From: Roseibacillus ishigakijimensis
Lineage (GTDB): Bacteria; Verrucomicrobiota; Verrucomicrobiia; Verrucomicrobiales; Akkermansiaceae
DNA length: 64,000 bases
Assembly: GCF_016595415.1 (NCBI RefSeq)
Contig: NZ_JAENIO010000009.1
Location: 1-64,000 of the forward strand
Reading direction: 5' to 3'
The notes under the pieces were generated by a model. It was given only the letters and a program-made list of their open reading frames with translations. It ran no database searches and was not told where the DNA came from. The position numbers were made by a program, and so were the translations under genes. The first letter of the stretch is position 1, and every line of letters starts with the position of its first letter. Shown one piece after another: positions 33,181-42,562 of the stretch.

Positions 33181-34707
33181 ATGAAACGAAAAAGCGCCCT
33201 CTTGTGGGGCTTGGTGCTGGTCTTCTGTGTGCTGGGATTGGGTTTGGCCATTCACAAGCACCGGAGTCTGGGCGTCCCATTGCTGCCGGGTCAAAAGCAA
33301 ACCTCTTGGACGGTCGAGGCCACGGTGAGCTTCGAGGCCAATGGCAACGAAGTGGAAGTGGCCTTGGGACTGCCTCCCTTGCAGGAAAGCAGTGAGGTGC
33401 GGCAAGAGGTCGCCTCGCTGGGCTACGGGTATCAGGAGCGCCGGGAGCCGGGACAGGGACGACGCGGGATCTGGAGCGCGCGGAGTCGTTCTGGACCGCA
33501 GCGACTCTATTACCAGATTTCGCTCGCGGAGGACAAGCTGCGTGGTCTCAACCAAATCAGCGGTCCGGCTCCCGTAGTGGAGCCAGCTGCGGTCGGGGGG
33601 AGCGAATCGGAGCGCCTGGCCCGCGAGACCCTGCGCAAGGAATGCCGGGAGCGCTCCGCTAACGCGGAAACTTTCGTCAGCCAGCTGCGCGAGCGCCTTT
33701 TCGGGCAAAGTCTCAGCCAGGAGGCAGGATTTTTGCGCCGCAGCTATGAGGCCCGCATCGGGAGCGGGTGGGAGATCAGCCTCTTGCAGGATTTCCTTTC
33801 GCTGGAAGGCATTCCCTTTCGCAATGCCTGGGGGGTGGTTCTCAATGAGGATCTGGGTTCGCAGCGGCCTATTCCCATGATCGAGTTTCATGACGGTCGC
33901 AACTGGGAGTCCATGGAGGTGGTCACCAGCCGGGAACCGGGCGAACTCATTGTCTGGTCCCGGGGGGACTCTCTCCTTGATGTTCGCGGGGGTAGTCAAA
34001 GCCAGGTCTTTTTTACTTCCATCAAGAATCTGGCGCCCTTGAGTGCGCTCGATGCTCTCAAGGATGGCCCGATGTGGATTGGTTCCATCGCGGCTTTGCC
34101 AGTGAAGGAGCGACGGGTGTTCCGCTACATTGCCCTCATTCCGGTGGGAGCGTTCATCATCGTTTTCCTGCGCAATATCGTTGGCTTCAATATGCTGGGG
34201 ACCTTCATGCCGGTGCTGCTGGCCTTGAGCTTTCTGGAGATTCCCCTCGGACCCGCGCTATTGATGTTTTCGGCTCTTCTCGCGGCCGGACTCTTTTTCC
34301 GTTTCTTCCTTAGTCGCCTGAATCTCCTCGTCGTCCCTCGGGTGGCCGCTTGTGTGGTGGTGGTCAGCTTGCTGATGATTGTCTTCGGTCTCCTGAGCTG
34401 GCGGTTGGGACTCACCGTGGGTCTGGAGGTCACGGTCTTTCCCATGGTGGTGCTGGCCTGGACCATTGAGCGGATGTCCATGCTCTGGGACGAGGAAGGA
34501 CCCGGGGAAGCCCTCAAGCAGGCGGGGGGTAGCCTGGCCTCTGCCGTCTTGGCCTATCTGGTCATGCGCATTCGCGTCGTCGATTACTGGGCCCAGTATT
34601 TTCCGGAATTGCTCCTTATCCTGCTGGCCGGGATTTTACTGATCGGGCGCTACACGGGTTACCGCCTGTCTGAATTGATGCGCTTCAAAAGTTTCGCCAA
34701 AATATGA
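33181..34707 (+). CDS. Inactive-transglutaminase/7TM membrane protein (UUP1 family)
   Basis: Membrane protein of 508 residues. One N-terminal transmembrane helix (about 7-24) anchors a large periplasmic domain (25-310) of the inactive transglutaminase-like type, including the conserved LSLEGIPFRNAWGVVLNED. The C-terminal 200 residues hold six or seven transmembrane helices (from RVFRYIALIPVGAFIIVFLRNIVGFNMLGTF onward). No transglutaminase catalytic triad is visible. It lies 21 bases after the protease gene and overlaps the ligase gene by 4 bases (ATGA). It is probably the membrane scaffold of the cassette. Confidence 0.8.
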   Translation: MKRKSALLWGLVLVFCVLGLGLAIHKHRSLGVPLLPGQKQTSWTVEATVSFEANGNEVEVALGLPPLQESSEVRQEVASLGYGYQERREPGQGRRGIWSARSRSGPQRLYYQISLAEDKLRGLNQISGPAPVVEPAAVGGSESERLARETLRKECRERSANAETFVSQLRERLFGQSLSQEAGFLRRSYEARIGSGWEISLLQDFLSLEGIPFRNAWGVVLNEDLGSQRPIPMIEFHDGRNWESMEVVTSREPGELIVWSRGDSLLDVRGGSQSQVFFTSIKNLAPLSALDALKDGPMWIGSIAALPVKERRVFRYIALIPVGAFIIVFLRNIVGFNMLGTFMPVLLALSFLEIPLGPALLMFSALLAAGLFFRFFLSRLNLLVVPRVAACVVVVSLLMIVFGLLSWRLGLTVGLEVTVFPMVVLAWTIERMSMLWDEEGPGEALKQAGGSLASAVLAYLVMRIRVVDYWAQYFPELLLILLAGILLIGRYTGYRLSELMRFKSFAKI

Positions 34708-35720
34708 AAAGCAAATGGTGGCACCGCTGGTTCCTGACCCCGGGCGAGCTCTCGACCCTGGGGGTGGTGGGGATCAATGCCCGCAATGGCCGCTATCTAT
34801 TGCCTAACAATTCCCGTAAATACTATCCTTCGGTGGATGACAAGGTGATGTCCAAGCGCTTGGCGCAGGGCATGGATATCCCGGTGCCCGATCTCTATGG
34901 CACCATCGAGAGTCCCGGCGACTTGCGGAAATTGGGAGCGATGCTGCAGGACAAGGAGGCCTTTGTGATCAAACCCGCGCGGGGCAGTGGCGGCAAGGGC
35001 GTGCTCGTCATTCAAGGGCGCTCGGGTGACGCTTATCTAAAGGGCAGTGGCACCTCTCTGACCTTGGAAGAAATCCGCTTCCATACCGCCAATATTTTGG
35101 GAGGGCTATTCAGTCTCGGCGGTCAGCGGGATGTGGCGATGGTGGAGCAATACATCTCTTGTGCCGATGAGGTGATGGCGATGAGCTATCGGGGGGCTCC
35201 CGACGTCCGGGTGGTCATGCTGCACGGTTACCCGGTGATGGCCATGCTGCGGGTGGCGACCAAGGAATCCGACGGGCGCGCCAATTTGCACCAAGGAGCT
35301 ATCGGAATCGGGATCGATTTGGAAACAGGCATTACCCACCATGCGGTGTGCCACGGCCATCCGATTGAGATTCATCCCGATCTGGAATCTCCTTTAATCG
35401 GGCAGCAGATTCCCGATTGGGACACGGTTTTGAAATTGGCCGGTCTTTGCTATGAGATGACCCATCTCGGCTACCTGGGAGCCGACATCATGATTGGCAA
35501 GGAGTTGGGCCCCATGATCATCGAGATTAATGCCCGTCCGGGTCTAGCCATTCAGTTGGCCAACGGAGAAGGTTTGCGCAATCGTTTTCAGTGGGTGCAT
35601 GAGGAAGCCGTGCGCATGCAGCGGACGGCTTCCTTGGAAGAGCGCATCGATTTCTCGCGGGGGCCGCTTATGCGAAAAGCGCGTCAGAGCAAAGCCTCTT
35701 TAGCGGCGGCGGCCAAGTAG
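34704..35720 (+). CDS. ATP-grasp ligase, alpha-L-glutamate ligase-like (RimK-related)
   Basis: ATP-grasp enzyme of 338 residues. The ATP-binding lysine and loop lie in [17 protein letters not shown] (about 90-106); [15 protein letters not shown] and the metal-binding [26 protein letters not shown] (about 259-284) complete the fold. This subfamily regularly accompanies the 7TM transglutaminase and RimB-like proteins and is predicted to form peptide or amide bonds, by analogy with RimK adding glutamate. Substrate unknown. Its last 37 bases overlap the 3' end of sdhB on the other strand. Confidence 0.85.
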   Translation: MKSKWWHRWFLTPGELSTLGVVGINARNGRYLLPNNSRKYYPSVDDKVMSKRLAQGMDIPVPDLYGTIESPGDLRKLGAMLQDKEAFVIKPARGSGGKGVLVIQGRSGDAYLKGSGTSLTLEEIRFHTANILGGLFSLGGQRDVAMVEQYISCADEVMAMSYRGAPDVRVVMLHGYPVMAMLRVATKESDGRANLHQGAIGIGIDLETGITHHAVCHGHPIEIHPDLESPLIGQQIPDWDTVLKLAGLCYEMTHLGYLGADIMIGKELGPMIIEINARPGLAIQLANGEGLRNRFQWVHEEAVRMQRTASLEERIDFSRGPLMRKARQSKASLAAAAK

Positions 35721-36436
35721 TCGCGGTTGAGCTTCGCAATGTTGTCGGCCGAGATTTCCTTGGGGCAAGCGGCTTCGCACTCGTATTGGTTGGTGCAGTT
35801 GCCAAAGCCTTCCGCATCCATGGCGCGCACCATGGCTAGGGTGCGCTTGTCCTTCTCGGGCTTGCCCTGGGGCAGGGAATTGAGGTGAGCGGCCTTGGCG
35901 GCGACGAAGAGCATGGCGGAAGCGTTTTTACAAGCGGCCACACAAGCGCCACAGCCAATGCAGGCGGCGGCGGAGAAGGCGTCATCCGCAACGGGCTTGG
36001 GAATGGGCACCGAGTTGGCATCCGGAGCGGAACCGGTCCGCACGTCGATGAAGCCGCCTGCGGCCACGATTTTGTCAAAGGACGAACGGTCGGTGACGAG
36101 GTCCTTGACCACCGGGAAAGCATTGGCGCGGAAGGGCTCGATCCAAATGGTCTCGCCATCCGAGAAGTGCCGCATGTGCAGTTGACAGGTCGTGATGGCT
36201 CGCTCATTGGAGTGGGGAACACCATTGATGGTCAGGGAGCACATCCCGCAGATGCCTTCGCGACAATCGTGATCGAAGTGGATGGGTTCCTCTCCTTTGT
36301 TGATCAGGCCTTCATTGACAATGTCGAGCATCTCCAGAAAGGAGGCCGAAGACGGGATGTCTTTCGCTTCGTAAGTTTCGATATGGCCCTGGGCATCGGG
36401 GCTTTCCTGGCGCCAGACTTTGAGAGTGAGGTTCAT
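35684..36436 (-). CDS. sdhB: Succinate dehydrogenase/fumarate reductase iron-sulfur subunit
   Basis: Electron-transfer subunit of complex II, 250 residues. The [2Fe-2S] site is [11 protein letters not shown] with a later Cys in ITTCQLHM. The other clusters are bound by [11 protein letters not shown] and [10 protein letters not shown]. The sequence resembles the Bacteroidetes/epsilon type that pairs with a five-helix cytochrome b. It is last in the order sdhC-sdhA-nucleotidyltransferase-sdhB; the start lies 9 bases after the nucleotidyltransferase stop. The final codons overlap the ATP-grasp gene tail. Confidence 0.95.
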   Translation of the reverse strand: MNLTLKVWRQESPDAQGHIETYEAKDIPSSASFLEMLDIVNEGLINKGEEPIHFDHDCREGICGMCSLTINGVPHSNERAITTCQLHMRHFSDGETIWIEPFRANAFPVVKDLVTDRSSFDKIVAAGGFIDVRTGSAPDANSVPIPKPVADDAFSAAACIGCGACVAACKNASAMLFVAAKAAHLNSLPQGKPEKDKRTLAMVRAMDAEGFGNCTNQYECEAACPKEISADNIAKLNRDYLAAAAKEALL

Positions 36437-36445
36437 GAGATTGGA

Positions 36446-37084
36446 TTATTGAAAGCGGTTGCGACGTTCTTCGATTTCGACAGTGATTTGGGTGACCTCT
36501 TTGAGATCAGATGAAGAAAGGTGATTGGAAAGGAGGGAAAGAACCTTGGGGAGGTCAATTTCGTTGGAGTAAAGCAAGGCGGCGAGGTCCGATTCGTAGA
36601 TGGCGGCCCGTGTAATTTGACCCTGACGATACAGTGAGGGCAGGGCAAAGAGCTTGAGGGCGACGAGGCCATCCGGTGTCGCGCATCTCAAGCGGTGACC
36701 GGCGAAGTCACGTTGGCAGGATTCCTCGGCTTGAATGTGGGCGAAGAGAGGTTGTTCGGCTCTGAGAATATCAATTCGGAGTTGACCCAGCTTTCCGGTG
36801 GCGAACATCTCATTCCCATCGGTCACTTGGTATCCGGGGATTTTGGCAATTTGGCTTTTGGCGAGGATCAGATCGATGTCTTCGGTATTCCGCCCTGCGG
36901 TGTATTGGAGAAGGGCCAAACCTCCGACAAGGAGGTAATCGACCTCCTTGCCTTCCAGAAGAGAGAGGAAGGCCTCCACTTCCTGCAAAAATGAGGACGG
37001 AATCATGTCGTCTTCCCGCCAGGACAACGCTCGGGCGTGAGTGAGGATTTCAGGAATATCGACGACATGGCTCATGGAGGACAT
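36446..37084 (-). CDS. Nucleotidyltransferase-fold protein inserted in the sdh operon
   Basis: Protein of 212 residues. VDYLLVGGLALLQYTAGRNTEDIDLIL (residues 48-74) is the nucleotidyltransferase signature: GG followed by the metal-binding D69-x-D71, as in AbiEii-like and related MNT families. LRIDILRAEQPLF and CATPDGLVALKLFAL follow, also typical of that group. The function is unknown: some relatives are toxins, others housekeeping or unassigned. No antitoxin-like ORF is adjacent. It is packed between sdhA (2-base gap) and sdhB (9-base gap) on the same strand, so it must be cotranscribed. ATG at 37084; a second ATG three codons later is possible. Confidence 0.78.
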   Translation of the reverse strand: MSSMSHVVDIPEILTHARALSWREDDMIPSSFLQEVEAFLSLLEGKEVDYLLVGGLALLQYTAGRNTEDIDLILAKSQIAKIPGYQVTDGNEMFATGKLGQLRIDILRAEQPLFAHIQAEESCQRDFAGHRLRCATPDGLVALKLFALPSLYRQGQITRAAIYESDLAALLYSNEIDLPKVLSLLSNHLSSSDLKEVTQITVEIEERRNRFQ

Positions 37085-37086
37085 TC

Positions 37087-39060
37087 TTACACGTAGCTTC
37101 GCACGCTGGGTTTGATTTCGTCAAATTCGAGGTCCTCGCGATTGAGTTTGGGGTCCTGGCCGACACCGGTGAATTCCCAAGCGGCGACGTAGGCGAATTT
37201 ATCATCGTAGCGCTTGGCTTCGCCCGGCCCGAGGAGGCCTTTTTTCACTTCTTCGTCTTCTTCGGTGAACTGGTGCTCGCTGCGGAAGTGCCCCCCGCAG
37301 CTTTCCTCGCGCTGAAGGGCATCGTAGCAAAGGGTGTAGGCGAATTCGAGGAAGTCGGCGACACGGCCGGCTTTTTCCAGTTCCGCATTCATTCCGTCCG
37401 CACGACCGGGCACGCGCACGTTTTTCCAGAAATCCTCCCGGATGCGGTTGATTTCACCTAAAGCCTCGGTGAGGCCCTCTTTGGTGCGGGCCATGCCACA
37501 CTTGTCCCAAACGAGGAGGCCGAGCTCGCGGTGATAGGAGTCCACCGAACGCTCTCCTTTGATGTTCATGAGGGTATCGATGCGCTCCTTGACCGATTTT
37601 TCGGCTTCGTCAAAGGCGGCGTGGTCGGTGGCGATGGTGCCGGGCTTTTCACCTGCCAGGTAGTTGGCGATGGTGGTGGGAATGACGAAGTAACCATCGG
37701 CGAGACCCTGCATGAGGGCGGAGGCGCCGAGGCGGTTGGCCCCGTGGTCGGAGAAGTTGGCTTCGCCCAACACGTGCAGGCCGGGCACATTGGACATCAG
37801 GTTGTAGTCCACCCAAAGCCCGCCCATGGTGTAGTGGACGGCGGGGTAAATCATCATCGGCTGCTGATAGGGGTTTTCGCCGGTGATCTTTTCATACATC
37901 TGGAAGAGGTTGCCGTAGCGGGCGCGGATGGCGTCCTCGCCGAGACGCTCGATGGCATCGCGGAAGTCGAGGAAGACTCCGAGGCCGGTCTTGGCCACTC
38001 CCCGGCCTTCGTCGCAGACCTCTTTCGCGGAGCGGGAGGAAATGTCGCGGGGGGCGAGGTTGCCGAAGCTGGGGTATTTCCGCTCCAGGTAGTAGTCGCG
38101 GTCTTCGTCCGGAATGTCGGAGGCGACCTTTTCGCCTTTGCGAATGGCTTCCGCGTCTTCCTTGGATTTGGGCACCCAGATGCGGCCGTCATTGCGGAGA
38201 GATTCCGACATGAGGGTGAGCTTGGACTGGTAATCACCGCTCACCGGAATGCAGGTGGGGTGAATCTGGGTGTAGCAGGGGTTGGCAAAGTAGGCCCCCT
38301 TCTTGTGGGCCTTCCACGCTGCCATCACGTTGCAGCCCATGGCATTGGTGGAGAGGTAGAAGACGTTACCGTAGCCTCCGGTGGCGAGGATGACGGCGTC
38401 GGCGGAATGACGGCTGATTTCACCGGTCTTCATGTCGCGCATGATGACGCCCTTGGCGTGACCGTCGACGAGGACCAGCTCCAGCATTTCGTGGCGGTTG
38501 AACATTTCCACGCCGCCCTTGGCCACCTCTTTTTCAAGAGCTTGGTAACAGCCGATGAGGAGCTGCTGTCCGGTCTGGCCGCGAGCGTAGAAAGTTCGCG
38601 AGACCTGAGCTCCCCCGAAAGAGCGGTTGTCGAGGAGGCCACCGTATTCACGGGCGAAGGGCACTCCCTGGGCGGTGCATTGGTCGATGATGTTGCCCGA
38701 GACTTCGGCGAGGCGGTAGACATTGGCCTCGCGGGAGCGGAAGTCGCCCCCTTTGAGGGTGTCGTAGAAGAGGCGGCGGATGGAATCACCGTCGTTGCGG
38801 TAGTTCTTGGCCGCATTGATCCCGCCCTGGGCCGCGATGGAGTGGGCGCGGCGGGGGGAGTCCTGGTAGCAGAAGCACTTCACCTGATAACCCAGCTCGG
38901 AGAGAGTGGCGGCGGCGGAACCACCCGCGAGGCCGGAGCCCACTACGATGATGGAGTATTTGCGCTTGTTGGCCGGATTGATGAGCTTGGAGTCCATCTT
39001 GTGCTTGGTCCACTTTTCAGAGAGGGGACCGTCCGGAATCTTGCTGTCGAGAGTGCTCAT
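37087..39060 (-). CDS. sdhA: Succinate dehydrogenase/fumarate reductase flavoprotein subunit
   Basis: Flavoprotein of complex II, 657 residues, oxidising succinate in the TCA cycle. The FAD fold begins [21 protein letters not shown]; the covalent-FAD histidine region reads [14 protein letters not shown]. Active-site segments [18 protein letters not shown] and [11 protein letters not shown] are present, and [30 protein letters not shown] closes the FAD domain. Length and sequence match the Bacteroidetes-style enzyme that works with a single cytochrome b subunit and menaquinone. Second gene of the operon, 30 bases after sdhC. Confidence 0.96.
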   Translation of the reverse strand: MSTLDSKIPDGPLSEKWTKHKMDSKLINPANKRKYSIIVVGSGLAGGSAAATLSELGYQVKCFCYQDSPRRAHSIAAQGGINAAKNYRNDGDSIRRLFYDTLKGGDFRSREANVYRLAEVSGNIIDQCTAQGVPFAREYGGLLDNRSFGGAQVSRTFYARGQTGQQLLIGCYQALEKEVAKGGVEMFNRHEMLELVLVDGHAKGVIMRDMKTGEISRHSADAVILATGGYGNVFYLSTNAMGCNVMAAWKAHKKGAYFANPCYTQIHPTCIPVSGDYQSKLTLMSESLRNDGRIWVPKSKEDAEAIRKGEKVASDIPDEDRDYYLERKYPSFGNLAPRDISSRSAKEVCDEGRGVAKTGLGVFLDFRDAIERLGEDAIRARYGNLFQMYEKITGENPYQQPMMIYPAVHYTMGGLWVDYNLMSNVPGLHVLGEANFSDHGANRLGASALMQGLADGYFVIPTTIANYLAGEKPGTIATDHAAFDEAEKSVKERIDTLMNIKGERSVDSYHRELGLLVWDKCGMARTKEGLTEALGEINRIREDFWKNVRVPGRADGMNAELEKAGRVADFLEFAYTLCYDALQREESCGGHFRSEHQFTEEDEEVKKGLLGPGEAKRYDDKFAYVAAWEFTGVGQDPKLNREDLEFDEIKPSVRSYV

Positions 39061-39090
39061 GAATGGAAAGGTAGTAAAAAAGGTGAAGGG

Positions 39091-39771
39091 TTAGGCGCCG
39101 TAACCAAAGATCCGGATGGCGATGGGAATGGAAAGGAAGCCGACGAGAATGAGGATCGAATAGGCTTTGCCGAGAATATCGAGGAGGTCGCGGGTTTTCT
39201 TGGAACGGAAGCCGAGAGTTTGGAAGGCGGAGGAGAAGCCGTGGCTGAGGTGCGAGCAGAGGAGGACCATGGAAACGATGTAAAAGAGAACCACGAACCA
39301 ATTCTGGAAGCCTAGAATGACCATCTCGTAAGGGCTGACTGCCCCGACGCGGGCGAGCTCGGCATCCACGCGCACGGTGTAGTGCAGAATGTGGAAAATG
39401 ATGAAAGAGAGGACGGTCAGTCCGGACCAAATCATGATGCGAGAGGACTTGCTGGCCTGGATGGTTTCCTCATGAGCGTAGGCCTGGCGCGCGGCCCGGT
39501 TCTGCCGGGTGAGGGAAATGGTGGCCACCACGTGGAGAATGAGGGAGCCCAAGAGCACAAAACGGGCGATCCAGACCACTGCGCCATGGCCGAGATGGTG
39601 CAACCAGTGGGCGTAGTCATTGAAGCTCTTTTCTCCCGCGAAGATGAGAAGGTTTCCAGTGAGGTGACCGACCAAGAAGCCGATGAAGATGAGGCCGGTG
39701 ACGGCAACCACCGTCTTTTTGCCAATCGAAGAATCCCAGAGGGCGTAAGCGGATTGCGTGAGTGCAGTCAT
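39091..39771 (-). CDS. sdhC: Succinate dehydrogenase cytochrome b subunit
   Basis: Membrane anchor of complex II, 226 residues with five transmembrane helices. It is the single-subunit cytochrome b558 type that binds two haems. Likely haem or quinone ligands are histidines in LVGHLTGNLLIF, YAHWLHHLGHG, LILHVVATISL and FHILHYTVR. It would pass electrons to menaquinone, consistent with the ubiE/menG gene in the window. First gene of the sdh operon, divergent from the NAD(P)HX repair gene with 99 bases between starts. Confidence 0.92.
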   Translation of the reverse strand: MTALTQSAYALWDSSIGKKTVVAVTGLIFIGFLVGHLTGNLLIFAGEKSFNDYAHWLHHLGHGAVVWIARFVLLGSLILHVVATISLTRQNRAARQAYAHEETIQASKSSRIMIWSGLTVLSFIIFHILHYTVRVDAELARVGAVSPYEMVILGFQNWFVVLFYIVSMVLLCSHLSHGFSSAFQTLGFRSKKTRDLLDILGKAYSILILVGFLSIPIAIRIFGYGA

Positions 39772-39870
39772 GAATTGGTGCGGCCAAACTAGCGCCGAAT
39801 TGACAACTTTCGCAAGGGGGAAACGCGCGCAATTTCTTTTCCCCTGTCAGCATTTTGCTAATTTCGCTTC

Positions 39871-41319
39871 ATGATCACTTGTGGCGAGATGAAGAGAGTG
39901 GAGGAAGAGGCATTTGCCACTGGGGCGACGGCGGAAGGGCTCATGGAAAAGGTGGCTTTTCGCATGGCCCGGGTGCTCCTGCGGGAGTTTTCCCAGCCTG
40001 GGCGGGTGGTCGTCTATATGGGCAAAGGGCATAATGCCGGCGATGCCCTGGTGGTGGCGCGCCATTTGCGGAGCCAAGGTTGGCAAGTGGAGCTACGCTC
40101 TCCCTTTGCTAGCGATCAATTGTCAAAATTGACCCGACAGAAAAAAGAAGAGCTGGGAGTAACCAGCGAAGCTCCCTCTCTGCGCGATGGTCCCCTCCTC
40201 CTCTTGGATGGCCTGGTGGGAATCGGCGCGAAGGGGGCCTTGCGCGGGCCGATCGCCTGCCTGGCCCGGGAAATGAACGAACTCCGGCGCAGCAGCGGAG
40301 CCCTGACGATCGCGATGGACATTCCTTCGGGGCTGGATGGCGATACGGGGGAGGGGGGAGAAGTCATCGCCGATCACACCCTGACGGTCGGGATTCCCAA
40401 GCGGGGGCTCGTCGCCGATGGGGCCTCGCATTTCGTCGGACGCCTCCATCTGATCCCGGTGGAGGAATTGGCGCTGCCGGAGAGGGGGGACGGCCTCATC
40501 ACCCCCGAGTCCTTGCGGCCCCATTTCCCGCCGCGTTCCTTCGATTTTCATAAAGGGCAAGCGGGGCGAGTCAGTCTCCTTGCGGGCGGGCCGGGCACCT
40601 GGGGGGCGGCCGTTCTTTGTGCGCAGGGAGCCTTGCGAGCGGGGGCCGGGCTCATCACTCTCTGGGTGGAGAAGGAGGCTCTCCCGACCCTCTTGCCCTT
40701 GGTGGACCCGGAAGTGATGATCCGTCCCCGTCCGCGTGACTGGGGCGATATCCCTGGCGATGCCCTGGTCATTGGGCCCGGGCTTGGGCAGGGAGAGGAG
40801 GTAGCGCAATCGCTGCAGAATTTTCTGGTCACCAATCGGCGTCCCACGGTGCTCGATGCCGATGCCCTCAATCTTGTTGCGGCCAAGGGTTGGCATGAGG
40901 AACTGGGGGCCAATTATCTTCTCACTCCGCACCCGGGAGAAATGAAGCGGCTGTGGTCTGGAGAGGGAACCCGTGCGGAACGAGCCTCAGCCTTGGCTGA
41001 GAAAACGGGGGCCACGGTTCTGCTCAAGGGGTCGCGCACAGTGGTTACCCGGCCGGACGCGGATGTTTTCTACAACACCACCGGTCACCCCGGCATGGCC
41101 ACCGGGGGGCAGGGGGACACCCTGTCCGGGGTGCTGGGGGCCTTGCTCGCGGGAGGACGGGAGCCCCTTGTCGCGGCTCGGGCGGGGGCCTGGCTCTGTG
41201 GCCGGGCCGCCGAACTCGCCCTCTGCCGGAGAGAGAGAGCCCTCTCGCTCACCCCCTCCGAGGTCGCCCGCCATCTGGGACCAGCCTTTTGCGATCTTTG
41301 GCAGAGTCGGACCAAGTAG
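39871..41319 (+). CDS. nnr: Bifunctional NAD(P)H-hydrate epimerase / ADP-dependent NAD(P)H-hydrate dehydratase
   Basis: Metabolite-repair enzyme of 482 residues. The N-terminal YjeF-N domain (1-215) epimerises damaged NAD(P)HX (GKGHNAGDALVVARHL, DGLVGIGAKGALRGP, IAMDIPSGLDGDTG). The C-terminal ribokinase-like domain (225-482) dehydrates it with ADP: LLAGGPGTWGAAVLCAQGAL, VLDADALNLV, LTPHPGEMKRL and GHPGMATGGQGDTLSGVLGALLAGG. Both halves are intact. The gene ends at a hairpin shared with the convergent glutamine synthetase gene. Confidence 0.94.
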   Translation: MITCGEMKRVEEEAFATGATAEGLMEKVAFRMARVLLREFSQPGRVVVYMGKGHNAGDALVVARHLRSQGWQVELRSPFASDQLSKLTRQKKEELGVTSEAPSLRDGPLLLLDGLVGIGAKGALRGPIACLAREMNELRRSSGALTIAMDIPSGLDGDTGEGGEVIADHTLTVGIPKRGLVADGASHFVGRLHLIPVEELALPERGDGLITPESLRPHFPPRSFDFHKGQAGRVSLLAGGPGTWGAAVLCAQGALRAGAGLITLWVEKEALPTLLPLVDPEVMIRPRPRDWGDIPGDALVIGPGLGQGEEVAQSLQNFLVTNRRPTVLDADALNLVAAKGWHEELGANYLLTPHPGEMKRLWSGEGTRAERASALAEKTGATVLLKGSRTVVTRPDADVFYNTTGHPGMATGGQGDTLSGVLGALLAGGREPLVAARAGAWLCGRAAELALCRRERALSLTPSEVARHLGPAFCDLWQSRTK

Positions 41320-41331
41320 TATTTCGGAAGC

Positions 41332-41366
41332 AAAAAAAAACCCGGAGTCTGGCGACTCCGGGTTTT
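41332..41366. terminator. Bidirectional terminator between nnr and glutamine synthetase
   Basis: AAAACCCGGAGTC (41337-41349) pairs perfectly with GACTCCGGGTTTT (41354-41366) around TGGC. On the minus strand it is followed by nine T, and on the plus strand by four, so it is strongest for the leftward glutamine synthetase gene. Confidence 0.92.
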
Positions 41367-41395
41367 CCGAAAGAAGGAATCAGGCAAAAAGAGGC

Positions 41396-42403
41396 TTACT
41401 CCACCTCGGCGATGGTGTGGAGGATGCGGGCCGCGATGGCGTAGGGGTCACCCTGGGAGTTAGGGCGACGGTCCTCGAGGTAGCCCTTCCAGCCGTTCTT
41501 GACAAAGCTGTGGGGCACGCGGATGGAAGCTCCACGGTCAGCCACCCCCCAAGAGAACTTGTCGATGGACTGGGTCTCGTGGAGGCCGGTGAGGCGTTGC
41601 TCGTTGTCGGGGCCGTAGACGGCGATGTGCTCTTCCTTGTTGCGGTCGAAGGCTTCCATGAGGCGCTCAAAGTATTCCTTGCCACCCTCGGTGCGGAGAC
41701 GCTCGGTGGAGAAGTTGGCGTGCATGCCGGAGCCGTTCCAGTCGCCCTTAATGGGCTTGCAGCGGAAGTCCACGTCGACGCCATACTGTTCGCAGTGGCG
41801 CATGAGGAGGTAGCGAGCCATCCAGATTTGGTCGGCTGCTTTGCGGGAGCCTTTGCCGAAGATTTGGAATTCCCACTGACCGGAAGCCACTTCGGCATTG
41901 ACGCCTTCGTGGTTGATGCCGGCTTCGAGGCAGAGGTCGAGGTGCTCTTCCACGATGCGACGACCGATGGAGCCAACGGCCTTGTGACCGACACCGCAGT
42001 AGTAAGGCCCTTGGGGCTCGGGGTAACCGTTGCGGGGGAAGCCGAGAGGGCGTCCGTCTTGGAGGAGGAAGTATTCCTGTTCGAAGCCGAACCAGGCGGT
42101 CTCGTCGTCAATGATGTCGGAGCGGGTGTTGGTGGGGTGCGGGGTGCCGTCGGGAAGCATCACCTCAGTCATGATGAGGAAGCTGTTCTCGCGGGTCGGA
42201 TCGGGGAAAAGAGCGACGGGCTTGAGCACGCAGTCCGAGTCTCCACCTTCCGCTTGTCCAGTCGAGGAACCATCAAAGCCCCATTCCGGAATGTCTTCCA
42301 GAGTGGGCTCGGAGGCGAACTCCTTCATCTGGAATTTGCTGCGGAGTTCTTGGGCGGGAGTGGAGCCGTCGAGCCAAACGTATTCGAGTTTGTATTTTGC
42401 CAT
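41396..42403 (-). CDS. glnII: Glutamine synthetase type II (eukaryotic-like)
   Basis: GSII enzyme of 335 residues, far shorter than the roughly 470 of bacterial GSI. It makes glutamine from glutamate, ammonia and ATP. MAKYKLEYVWLDGS begins the beta-grasp domain; WGFDGSSTGQAEGGDSDCVL, FGFEQEYFLL, YYCGVGHKAVG and GDWNGSGMHANFST are the class signatures, with DRGASIRVPHSF near the end. In other bacteria, for example rhizobia, GSII is controlled by nitrogen through sigma-54; a near-consensus sigma-54 promoter lies just upstream here. No Shine-Dalgarno precedes the ATG. Confidence 0.95.
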   Translation of the reverse strand: MAKYKLEYVWLDGSTPAQELRSKFQMKEFASEPTLEDIPEWGFDGSSTGQAEGGDSDCVLKPVALFPDPTRENSFLIMTEVMLPDGTPHPTNTRSDIIDDETAWFGFEQEYFLLQDGRPLGFPRNGYPEPQGPYYCGVGHKAVGSIGRRIVEEHLDLCLEAGINHEGVNAEVASGQWEFQIFGKGSRKAADQIWMARYLLMRHCEQYGVDVDFRCKPIKGDWNGSGMHANFSTERLRTEGGKEYFERLMEAFDRNKEEHIAVYGPDNEQRLTGLHETQSIDKFSWGVADRGASIRVPHSFVKNGWKGYLEDRRPNSQGDPYAIAARILHTIAEVE

Positions 42404-42460
42404 TTGTTCTTTTGGTTCTTTTGAGAGTCCCTCGTGTTGCTTGGGATTCGGGTGGAGAAA

Positions 42461-42477
42461 AGCAGCATCCGTGCCAA
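42461..42477 (-). promoter_or_regulatory. Sigma-54 (RpoN) promoter of glnII
   Basis: On the minus strand the sequence TTGGCACGGATGCTGCT matches the sigma-54 consensus (TTGGCACG, four bases, TTGCT) with one substitution. The GG doublet (42475-42474) and GC doublet (42463-42462) are separated by exactly 10 bases. Predicted transcription start is near 42450, giving a leader of about 47 bases before the ATG at 42403. No clear NtrC site was seen further upstream. Confidence 0.8.
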
Positions 42478-42562
42478 CTTAATCTGCCGCCGGAGAGAAA
42501 AGCGTTTTGCAGGGCCGGGGTCAATGATGGACTTGCAAAACCCTGTTCACGGCGGGAGGGCT

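Noticed and set aside
37531-39315. 594-codon open frame opposite sdhA
   Set aside because: Shadow of sdhA running into sdhC; composition is low complexity (Gly, Val, Glu).
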